The position numbers and the translations under genes were made by a program. The notes under the pieces were generated by a model. That model saw nothing but the letters and a program-made list of their open reading frames with translations, was not told where the DNA came from and did not search any database. Positions 1 to 6,320 of a DNA stretch of 17,022 nucleotides are shown in pieces. Position 1 is the stretch's first letter; each line of letters begins with the position of its first letter. The DNA lies in contig CAMOZS010000016.1 of assembly GCA_946631075.1 (NCBI GenBank), positions 1 to 17,022 of the forward strand, written 5' to 3'. Origin of the DNA: an uncultured Bacillota bacterium. Lineage in GTDB: Bacteria > Bacillota > Clostridia > Peptostreptococcales > Anaerovoracaceae.

Positions 1-1641
1 ATCATCGTCTGCGCCGGAGGCATCTGCGGAGCCCTGATCTCCGGCATCAGCCCCGGCTATTCGAAAAAGCTGGAGACGGCCCGGACCTATGTGGAGGAGG
101 AGAATTACGACCAGGCGGAGGAGGCTTACCTTGAGCTGATCGCCGACACTCCGAAGGAAGAGGCTGCTTATCTTGAGCTTTCGGATGTCTACGTCACCCA
201 GAAGAGATACGAGGACTCGGTCGCCATCCTCAAGAAAGGCGAGAAGGCCACCGGCAAAGAGTCCGTGTTCAAGGAACCCCTGCAGAAATCGAAGAGAGGC
301 TTCTCCGGCGTCTGGAAAAAGGCTTACCAGAAGATACTCAGGAACCATCAGGTCAAGATCGAGCTCTACGAGTATCCGGAGTACTCGGATCCCAGCGGCG
401 CCACTGCCCTCTGCGATATCAACGGCGATGAGATCCCGGAGCTCTTCTTCATGGAGGGACTCTATGAGTATGGCGGCGGCACCCTGTATGTGTACAGCTA
501 TCGGGGCGGCAAGGCCGTCGAGCTGGATGTGCCCTTCCCCCAGATGAATCTGTCCCGGTCCTCAGAAATGGAGGACCACTTCATCGACGCGGCAGCCGGC
601 GGCGGTACGGTCTTCGCCGTATATAAATCGGCGCAGGACGGCCGCTTCGTCATCAGCGCCTTCATCATCGACGAAGACAGCCAGACAGTCTCCTGTGAAT
701 ACACCATCGATGAAGACCTGACCGTTACCGAGGAGTACTGGGGCGATTACTGCAGCCTCATCTTTAACGACAGCGGCAGCGAGATCACCGGCAGGGACCA
801 CGACTACTATCACGGTGAGGAGACCATCGATCAGGGAGAATTTGATAAAGAGCAGGACCGGCTGGCCGGGGATATCGAAGAGTTCCTGCTCACCAGCAGT
901 CTCCGGACCAACCCGGAAAGCCCCATCCTGAATCAGACGACTGAACGGGAAAGCTCCGCCCTCTTCTGCGCGGACATGATCCGCAAGCTGGCTGAAAACA
1001 AGAAGGATAAAGGCGGGGCAAAGGCTGAGCCGGCCGCTGCCGATTACAGCGCGGTCCTGGATGAGTACGAGAGCGTCTTCCAGCAGATCATGGACGGAAG
1101 CTACACTTCGGGAGATGAGATCAGCGAGCTGGGAGATCTGAAGTACGTTCCCGAAGGCTTCATTGTGGGAGTATCCGATCCCACGTCGATGGAATATCAC
1201 TCCGATCTGACCCTCCAGTACGCCGAAAAGGACCTGAACGGAGACGGGACCATGGAACTGATCACCGGATGCATGAGCGGTGACATGGACAATCCTGTCA
1301 TCGACAGCGTGTTCACCATGAGCAAAAACGGTTCTCCGGTCCGCCTGATCTCCAGTGACAGCTTCATGTACCGGGCCTATCTTGAGATCAGAGAAGGCGG
1401 GCTCATCGAATACAGCGGAAGCTCCGGGGCGACCGCCATGAACTACGATTTTTACAGTCTGCCCAAGGGCGGGACCGAGCTGAAAAAGGAAGACAGCTTC
1501 TCCACCAGGTCCGATGAGAATGATTATGACACGATCATCTATGACCACAACGGGGAGACCCTCTCCGAGGGTGAGTACCATACCCAGCTGGAGAAAAGGC
1601 AGACTGCGGACCTCATGAAACTGGACTGGCAGGAGAAATGA
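1..1641 (+). CDS. TPR-containing membrane-anchored protein with two Ca-binding-like loops (5' end missing)
   Basis: The reading frame is open from the first base, so the start lies outside the window; 546 residues are visible. Residues 1-17 are hydrophobic and look like the end of a transmembrane segment. Residues about 22-85 form TPR-like helices rich in Glu, Tyr and Ala. The rest is a predominantly beta-type extracellular region holding two loops of the pattern D-x-N-x-D-x-x-x-E, at D139-E147 and D411-E419. These resemble the calcium-binding loops of FG-GAP/VCBS or dockerin-like repeats, so the extracellular part may be two related modules. Clostridial proteins with a zinc ribbon, one membrane segment, TPRs and such modules are common, but I do not recognise the family and any zinc ribbon would be upstream. 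Function unknown. The gene is followed 23 bases later by a strong terminator and faces the HD-domain gene convergently. Confidence 0.85.
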   Translation: MIVCAGGICGALISGISPGYSKKLETARTYVEEENYDQAEEAYLELIADTPKEEAAYLELSDVYVTQKRYEDSVAILKKGEKATGKESVFKEPLQKSKRGFSGVWKKAYQKILRNHQVKIELYEYPEYSDPSGATALCDINGDEIPELFFMEGLYEYGGGTLYVYSYRGGKAVELDVPFPQMNLSRSSEMEDHFIDAAAGGGTVFAVYKSAQDGRFVISAFIIDEDSQTVSCEYTIDEDLTVTEEYWGDYCSLIFNDSGSEITGRDHDYYHGEETIDQGEFDKEQDRLAGDIEEFLLTSSLRTNPESPILNQTTERESSALFCADMIRKLAENKKDKGGAKAEPAAADYSAVLDEYESVFQQIMDGSYTSGDEISELGDLKYVPEGFIVGVSDPTSMEYHSDLTLQYAEKDLNGDGTMELITGCMSGDMDNPVIDSVFTMSKNGSPVRLISSDSFMYRAYLEIREGGLIEYSGSSGATAMNYDFYSLPKGGTELKKEDSFSTRSDENDYDTIIYDHNGETLSEGEYHTQLEKRQTADLMKLDWQEK

Positions 1642-1664
1642 CCGGCGGCATCTGACCGCAATTG

Positions 1665-1693
1665 AAAAGGGCGCTGCGCGGCGCCCTTTTTTT
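1665..1693. terminator. Bidirectional intrinsic terminator between convergent genes
   Basis: A perfect 10-bp stem (1665-1674 with 1681-1690) encloses a 6-base loop and is followed by a T run on the + strand. The stem begins with AAAA, so the minus strand also reads a T run after the GC stem. It lies between the convergent stop codons at 1641 and 1712 and probably ends both transcripts, including the seven-gene leftward series. Confidence 0.9.
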
Positions 1694-1711
1694 CGTTCTG
1701 TTCTTCCAGAT

Positions 1712-2284
1712 TTATTCCCCTGCTTCCGTACCCAGCAGGCCGATCTCCTCCGCGTAGGGCTTCATGCCCTCGATGCAGATCTCCGCCACGTCCCGGACCT
1801 CCATGCCCAGGCGCTCGCAGCCGTCTTTGATGACCTCCCGGTTGCACTTGGCGGCGAACTTCTTGTCCTTGAACTTCTTCATGAAGCTCTTGACGGTCAG
1901 GTCGGTGATCCCGTGGGGCCGCATCCTGGCGCAGGCGCTGATGATGCCGGTCAGCTCATCGACCGCGTACAGGCTCTTCTCCATATTGGTGACCGGTTCC
2001 ACCTCATTGCAGATCCCGTAGCCGTGGGCCAGGATGGCCCGGACGTCTTCCTCCGGCACTCCCGCCTCCAGAAGAGGCTCTTCTGTGTGCTGCAGATGCT
2101 CCTCCGGATACTTCTCATAGTCGTAGTCATGCAGGTATCCGACCGCCATCCAGTGCTCCTTATCCTCACCGAAGTGGTCCGCCATGGCTCCCATGGATGC
2201 CATGACATTGGTCGCGTGGATCCGCAGATGGTCTTCCGTGACCATGGAATCGTTCAGCTCTCTTGCTCTCTCTAATGTTAACAT
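1712..2284 (-). CDS. HD-domain hydrolase (COG2316-like)
   Basis: A 190-residue protein with the HD-superfamily metal-binding pattern: His23, His52-Asp53 in a LHDYDYEKYP context, His87 and Asp109. HD proteins of this size are usually metal-dependent phosphohydrolases acting on nucleotides or other phosphate esters; the substrate of this subgroup is not established and I cannot read it from the sequence. There is no signal peptide, so it should be cytoplasmic. The start is fixed by an AAAGGAGG ribosome site immediately upstream. It begins 10 bases after the proB stop, with its ribosome site in that gap, so it is the last gene of the leftward operon, before the terminator at 1665-1693. Confidence 0.88.
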   Translation of the reverse strand: MLTLERARELNDSMVTEDHLRIHATNVMASMGAMADHFGEDKEHWMAVGYLHDYDYEKYPEEHLQHTEEPLLEAGVPEEDVRAILAHGYGICNEVEPVTNMEKSLYAVDELTGIISACARMRPHGITDLTVKSFMKKFKDKKFAAKCNREVIKDGCERLGMEVRDVAEICIEGMKPYAEEIGLLGTEAGE

Positions 2285-2294
2285 ACTCCCTCCT

Positions 2295-3092
2295 TTATTT
2301 CTTCGCGACGAACAGGGTCCCGATCTTCTTTCCGTCCACGATATCGTACAGTGCCTCCGGCCGGCTGCCGTTGGTGACCAGGGTGGCCGTCCCCTGTGAC
2401 GTGGCCAGCTCTGCCGCCTGCAGCTTGGTCCTCATGCCGCCGGTGCCCCTCCGGGAACCAGCGCCTCCGGCCAGCTTGTAGGTCGACTCGTCGATCTCCT
2501 CGATCCGGCCGATCAGCTTGGCGTCCTTATAAAACCTGGGATCATTGTCGAAGAATCCGTCGATGTCGGAAAGGATCACCAGCAGGTCCGCGTTGCAGAG
2601 GACGGCGACCACTGCCGACAGAACATCGTTGTCGCTGAACAGTTTCTCCTCGGATTCGATCTCCGTGTAGCTGACCGAATCGTTCTCATTGACGATGGGG
2701 ATGATCCCCTGCTCCAGCAGAGCCTCAAAAGTGTTGGACAGGTTCTCCTTCTTCTCTTCCTGGCGGATGTCCTCCGCGTTAAGCAGGATCTGGGCTACGG
2801 TCTTGTTGTAGTAGCCGAAGAACTTATCATAGAGGAACATGTTCTCGCACTGGCCGACTGCCGCGGCCGCCTGCTTCATCCGAAGGGATTCGGGTTTGCG
2901 GTCCAGGTGCATCTTGTTGGCTCCTACGGCGATGGCGCCGGAGGAGACCAGGATGACCTCGTTGCCCAGGTTATGGACATCCGACAGGACCCGGGCCAGT
3001 TTTTCCATATTCCTCAGGTCGCTGTTTCCCAGCTCGTTGGTTAATGTAGACGTACCGACTTTGACGACGATCCGCCGTTTTCTGACAGACAT
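2295..3092 (-). CDS. proB: Glutamate 5-kinase
   Basis: ProB phosphorylates L-glutamate with ATP to gamma-glutamyl phosphate, the first step of proline synthesis, in the cytoplasm. The 265-residue protein shows the amino-acid kinase fold motifs in order: VVKVGTSTL (9-17, Lys11), SSGAIAVG (50-57), NENDSV (135-140), FSDNDVLSA (152-160), LSDIDGF (174-180) and GTGGMRTKL (216-224). It ends after the kinase domain and lacks the PUA domain of the ~367-residue E. coli enzyme; short forms are common in Bacillota. The start has a GGGAGG ribosome site. No proA (glutamyl phosphate reductase) lies beside it; the next gene downstream is the HD protein. A small hairpin lies directly upstream of the ribosome site. 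The PUA domain is involved in some ProB regulation, so proline feedback may differ here (inference). Confidence 0.95.
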   Translation of the reverse strand: MSVRKRRIVVKVGTSTLTNELGNSDLRNMEKLARVLSDVHNLGNEVILVSSGAIAVGANKMHLDRKPESLRMKQAAAAVGQCENMFLYDKFFGYYNKTVAQILLNAEDIRQEEKKENLSNTFEALLEQGIIPIVNENDSVSYTEIESEEKLFSDNDVLSAVVAVLCNADLLVILSDIDGFFDNDPRFYKDAKLIGRIEEIDESTYKLAGGAGSRRGTGGMRTKLQAAELATSQGTATLVTNGSRPEALYDIVDGKKIGTLFVAKK

Positions 3093-3102
3093 AAGGCCTC
3101 CC

Positions 3103-3117
3103 GCAGCCTGAGGCTGC
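3103..3117 (-). promoter_or_regulatory. Intercistronic hairpin touching the proB ribosome site
   Basis: A perfect inverted repeat, GCAGCC-TCA-GGCTGC on the minus strand, fills half of the 28-base gap before proB and ends exactly where the GGGAGG ribosome site (3097-3102) begins. No T run follows, so it is not an intrinsic terminator. It could act as an RNA processing or stability element, or tune proB translation; this is inference. Confidence 0.45.
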
Positions 3118-3120
3118 TTC

Positions 3121-3267
3121 CTACATATATACTTCTACCATCATGGCGAGCACCAGAACCAGGGCGACGATCCCGAAGATCACCGTCATCCTCATGGCCC
3201 GCTTCTTGTTTTCTTCTTTTTTCTGATCGGCGGATACATCCAGCCGGTTCTGTCTCTTTGCGCTCAT
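3121..3267 (-). CDS. Small single-pass membrane protein (48 aa), unknown function
   Basis: This short frame encodes 48 residues. It starts with ATG 3267 after an AAAGGAAGAGG stretch and ends with TAG. The first 26 residues are charged, with a run of Lys and Glu (16-23), and residues 27-43 form one hydrophobic segment with the positive charges on its N-terminal side. It therefore probably sits in the membrane with its N-terminus inside. It lies 39 bases after the B3/B4 gene and 28 bases before proB, filling an otherwise empty gap in the operon. I recognise no family. The start codon, ribosome site, membrane segment and spacing all support a real gene. Confidence 0.7.
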   Translation of the reverse strand: MSAKRQNRLDVSADQKKEENKKRAMRMTVIFGIVALVLVLAMMVEVYM

Positions 3268-3306
3268 GGCCAGCCTCTTCCTTTCTCTGGCCCCTCCAGC
3301 CTTTGC

Positions 3307-4017
3307 TTATTCGGCGATGACGACTTCGGGGGCTTCGGCGCTGGCGATATGCTTGGTCACGGTGCCGCCCAGCTCGCTCTCGATCATGGCCTTCATTTCT
3401 TCCAGGGCCTGATCCATGACATCGTCCCGCTCGCCCGCCACGGTCTCGATGATCATGAAGGCGTTGGTGGTTTCCTCTGTGAGCATGGTGCGCACGGATT
3501 CCCTCCAGTTGAAGCAGCGGCAGATGGCGCCGGCGTTATCCTTGTAGACGACCTCGCCCGGATAGGGAGGCTCGCTCTTATCGCTGCCGTAGGTCACGAA
3601 CTCCTCGCCGCCCTCGGCCACGGTCAGCCGGTTGTCGCCGTCGAACTTGTCGATGTCTTCTCCGCCGATGGGCACGCCGTACTTCAGGGAGATCCCGTTG
3701 TAGATGTCGACCAGAGGGTTGATGGTCCCGATGGAGTTTCCTTTGGCGACCCGCTTCAGCAGGGCTTCGATGGAGCAGCGGGCTCCCTTCTTGGTCTTGA
3801 ATTTATAGAAGGCGTCCCGCCAGGTCCGGATGATCGGGTTCTGAGTGAACTCGGGATTTTCGATGTGCTGGTGGGCCAGCTGCTGGCATTCCTTCAGGAA
3901 GTCCGCGTACTTGTCCTCATCCTTGATGTGGTTGTCGATCCCCTTGCATACCAGGATCCCGATCTTTGACTCCGGGAAGATCTCCAGGTAGGGCTGCTCC
4001 ATGATAAATTTCTTCAT
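3307..4017 (-). CDS. Solo B3/B4 tRNA-binding-domain protein (COG3382-like)
   Basis: A 236-residue protein made almost entirely of the B3/B4 domain, the module that serves as the editing site in the beta subunit of phenylalanyl-tRNA synthetase. Recognisable stretches are CSIEALLKRV (81-90), GTINPLVDIYN (97-107), PIGGEDIDKFDGD (116-128) and GEVVYKDNAGAICRCFNWRE (154-173). Free-standing B3/B4 proteins are known in bacteria and some are proposed to clear mischarged tRNA or bind amino-acid derivatives; the substrate here is unknown. The start has an AGAGGAG ribosome site. It follows the acidic membrane protein by 16 bases and precedes the 48-residue membrane protein by 39, so it should be co-transcribed with gadB and proB. 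The link to glutamate metabolism is contextual only. Confidence 0.85.
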   Translation of the reverse strand: MKKFIMEQPYLEIFPESKIGILVCKGIDNHIKDEDKYADFLKECQQLAHQHIENPEFTQNPIIRTWRDAFYKFKTKKGARCSIEALLKRVAKGNSIGTINPLVDIYNGISLKYGVPIGGEDIDKFDGDNRLTVAEGGEEFVTYGSDKSEPPYPGEVVYKDNAGAICRCFNWRESVRTMLTEETTNAFMIIETVAGERDDVMDQALEEMKAMIESELGGTVTKHIASAEAPEVVIAE

Positions 4018-4033
4018 TGCTTTTCTCCTCTTG

Positions 4034-4645
4034 CTATTTCAATGTGTTCAGATACTCGATCAGGGGTTCGGCTCCGGTGACCCTGAAGTCCTCATCGCCT
4101 ATTGACAATGCGCTTTCCCCGAGCAGGGTGTACTCGCAGGGGGCTTCATCCTCCATGGAGAAGGCAAGGTCGATCTCGGCCGGTTCCGTTTCATCGCCCG
4201 AGGCATCCTCATCCGCCTCAACATCATCCGCCTCAATGTCGTCCGCCTCAGGATCATTGCCTTCAGGGTCATCGCCTGCGGACGCTGTCTCCGCGTCCGC
4301 TGTTACGACGATATTCTTGAAGAGCCGGTAGGTCTCCCTGACTTGGTCCGGCGTGTCAATGGTCACTTCGGTCCCGTCATCCCAGCTGACCTGGATCTTC
4401 TCCATGGTCCCGTTTTCATAGGCCGCGACCAGAGCCTGGGCTTCCGTCCGTTTGTCAAAGATCAGCACCGGCGTTCCCTCGTCCATGACGGTCTTCAGGT
4501 CCGGTGTGTCGGCATCGTTGAGATCCGCCGCTTCCGTTCCGCCCGGGCCGCCCTTGGGCAGGACCACCGCCAGACAGATCAGAAGGCATATGATCATGGA
4601 TCCGACCAGGACCATCCCGGTCTTAGAGAACTTTCGCTGTTTCAT
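4034..4645 (-). CDS. Acidic membrane-anchored protein with pentapeptide repeat, unknown function
   Basis: A 203-residue protein with a short basic N-terminus, one hydrophobic segment (10-29) and an extracytoplasmic remainder. Residues about 60-115 look like a small alpha/beta domain. Residues 116-158 are strongly acidic and contain five pentapeptides in tandem: GDDPE, GNDPE, ADDIE, ADDVE, ADEDA (124-148). No lipobox is clear, so an uncleaved anchor or ordinary signal peptide is likelier than a lipoprotein. I chose ATG 4645 over TTG 4672 because an AAGGAGGAG ribosome site (4653-4661) lies 7 bases before the ATG and inside the longer frame. It begins 35 bases after the gadB stop. I do not recognise the family. 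The acidic stretch could bind cations or protons at the cell surface, which would fit a gadB neighbour, but that is speculation. Confidence 0.8.
   Translation of the reverse strand: MKQRKFSKTGMVLVGSMIICLLICLAVVLPKGGPGGTEAADLNDADTPDLKTVMDEGTPVLIFDKRTEAQALVAAYENGTMEKIQVSWDDGTEVTIDTPDQVRETYRLFKNIVVTADAETASAGDDPEGNDPEADDIEADDVEADEDASGDETEPAEIDLAFSMEDEAPCEYTLLGESALSIGDEDFRVTGAEPLIEYLNTLK
4211..4285. repeat. Five-unit 15-bp minisatellite within the acidic membrane-protein gene
   Basis: Five consecutive 15-base units start at 4211, 4226, 4241, 4256 and 4271. The first three share the core TCCGCCTCA and the last two are diverged. Because the unit is a multiple of three, each codes for one acidic pentapeptide, and copy-number changes would keep the frame. 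Confidence 0.75.
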
Positions 4646-4652
4646 CGTCTTT

Positions 4653-4661
4653 CTCCTCCTT
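4653..4661 (-). promoter_or_regulatory. Ribosome binding site fixing the start at 4645
   Basis: AAGGAGGAG on the minus strand, 7 bases before ATG 4645. It lies within the longer frame that would start at TTG 4672, which argues against that upstream start. Confidence 0.85.
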
Positions 4662-4680
4662 CCTTTCGCCAAAACGCCGG

Positions 4681-6276
4681 CTACTTCAGGTCGTGCTGTT
4701 TCTCGGTGAGGATCAGTTCCTGGAATTCATCCTGGATGGCTGATGCGCCCTCGATGGCTTTCTTTACAAGCTGTTTGGTGCTTTCGGTCGGCTGGAAGAG
4801 CTTTCCTGCATCGGCCTCTTCGACCATCTTTTTGACCAGGCCCAGAGAGTGGCCTCCATGGGTGAATCCGTAGGATCCCCTCTTCTCTTCATTGCAGAGC
4901 ACGTGGGCGTGCTTCAGGTCTTCCAGACATTCTCTGAAGTCGGTGACGAATGCTTCCGCCAGGTTGAAGGTCAGGTCCGCCCGGCAGACGATCCGCTGGA
5001 CCGTCACTTCCTCCGCCCCGTCCGGCAGGGGATAGGTCGGTACCTGCCAGCCGTGCATCCGCAGGCGGTCGGACAGGTCATACAGGTTCCATACGACCGG
5101 AGTCCCGTCCTTATACTTGGCCTTCTCCTTCAATTTATAGCAGACGATCGGCATCCTGGAGCCGTGATTGTAGAGTTCAAACAGTCCGGTGTGTTCGATA
5201 CGGTCGCCGATGACCGAGGAGATCTCCTGGGTCTTCAGGTGGATATGGCTGTAACCCTGCCTGCCGAAACGGAGGAAGTTATAGTACTGGCCTACGATCT
5301 GGCTGGCGCTGCGGGAGAAGTTGATGGCCATGGTCGGCATATGTCCGCCCAGGTAGCTGACTTCGAAGATCAGCTCTTCCGGCAGATACTTCCGGTCACG
5401 CCAGACGACCCAGCCCACGCCCGGGTAGGTCAGGCCGTACTTGTGTCCGGAAGTCGAGATGGACACGACATTGGGCAGACGGAAGTCCCATTCCAGATCC
5501 GGCTCGGTGAAAGGTGTGAACATGCCGCCGCAGGCGCCGTCGATATGGATGACCAGCTCCGGCCGGTCCGAATGCGCCTTGTTGTATTTGTCGACCAGGG
5601 CGTTCAGTCCCTTGATATCGTCATATTCTCCGGAATAGGTCGTTCCCTGGATACCGACGATACCGATCGTGTATTCGTCGACATAGTCCATGACATGATC
5701 CAGATCCAGGGTCAGGCTCTTCCTTGTGACGGGGATCACACGCAGATCCACATCCCAGTAGACGCAGAACTTCTCCCAGCAGATCTGGTAGGCCGCGCTG
5801 ATGACCAGATTGGGTCTGTGGGTCAGGACATCCATGCCCTTTTCTCTGGCCTGGTTCCTCCAGCGGAACTTCATGGCCATTCCGGCCAGCATGCAGGCCT
5901 CACTGGAGCCGACGGTGGAGGTGCCCAGATAATCGGACTTCTTGGGCGCGTTCCACAGATGGGCCAGAATGTTGACGCACCGGTTCTCCAGCTCCGCCGT
6001 CTGGGGATACTCGGACTTGTCGATCGCGTTCTTGTCCAGTGTCTCGCTCATCAGTTCGACCGCCTGCTTCTCCATGTAGGTCTGGCAGAAAGTCGCCATA
6101 TTGAGTCGGGAATTGCCTTCGTCCAGGAGCTGGTTCTCGATCAGTGCCTTGGCCGCTTCCGCGTCGATGGATTCCTCATTCAGCCTGTACTTGGGAATGA
6201 CCGACCCTTTTTCCTTCGACCCGTATCCGAAGGCCATGCTTCTCAGTTTCTCTTTGTTTTTTTCTCCGTAGAGCAT
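4681..6276 (-). CDS. gadB: Glutamate decarboxylase (PLP-dependent)
   Basis: GadB converts L-glutamate to GABA and CO2, consuming one cytoplasmic proton, and is a classic acid-resistance enzyme. The 531-residue protein has the group II decarboxylase features: STVGSSEACMLAG (120-132), HIDGACGG with the PLP-contacting Asp246 (244-251), and STSGHKYGL with the Schiff-base Lys279. The E. coli enzyme is 466 residues; the alignable part here ends near residue 470 and about 60 further residues follow, beginning near YGFTHGGHS (469-477), so the C-terminal region that closes the site at neutral pH in E. coli is replaced or extended. A CAGGAGG ribosome site precedes the start. It lies 44 bases after the ABC exporter gene and 35 before the acidic membrane protein. 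No GadC-type glutamate/GABA exchanger is in the window; the nearest other carriers are the AEC and NhaC proteins. Confidence 0.95.
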   Translation of the reverse strand: MLYGEKNKEKLRSMAFGYGSKEKGSVIPKYRLNEESIDAEAAKALIENQLLDEGNSRLNMATFCQTYMEKQAVELMSETLDKNAIDKSEYPQTAELENRCVNILAHLWNAPKKSDYLGTSTVGSSEACMLAGMAMKFRWRNQAREKGMDVLTHRPNLVISAAYQICWEKFCVYWDVDLRVIPVTRKSLTLDLDHVMDYVDEYTIGIVGIQGTTYSGEYDDIKGLNALVDKYNKAHSDRPELVIHIDGACGGMFTPFTEPDLEWDFRLPNVVSISTSGHKYGLTYPGVGWVVWRDRKYLPEELIFEVSYLGGHMPTMAINFSRSASQIVGQYYNFLRFGRQGYSHIHLKTQEISSVIGDRIEHTGLFELYNHGSRMPIVCYKLKEKAKYKDGTPVVWNLYDLSDRLRMHGWQVPTYPLPDGAEEVTVQRIVCRADLTFNLAEAFVTDFRECLEDLKHAHVLCNEEKRGSYGFTHGGHSLGLVKKMVEEADAGKLFQPTESTKQLVKKAIEGASAIQDEFQELILTEKQHDLK

Positions 6277-6320
6277 TCTTGTTTTCCTCCTGACTACCCT
6301 GTTCCGTCACAATAATATTT

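Noticed and set aside
91..93. GTG 91 as the start of the first gene
   Set aside because: The same frame is open to base 1 and encodes a hydrophobic segment joined to the TPR, so the gene starts outside the window.
562..1581. Long antisense open frame (339 codons) opposite the TPR protein gene
   Set aside because: It has no ribosome site and no recognisable motifs; it results from strong codon bias of the real + strand gene.
3103..3117. Hairpin as a transcription terminator before proB
   Set aside because: No T run follows and the stem is only 6 bp; the ribosome site begins at once.
4646..4672. TTG start nine codons upstream in the acidic membrane-protein gene
   Set aside because: Those codons contain the ribosome site that serves ATG 4645.
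4849..6315. Long antisense open frame (488 codons) opposite gadB
   Set aside because: The minus strand encodes an intact GadB with all catalytic motifs; the opposite frame shows no family features and has no ribosome site.
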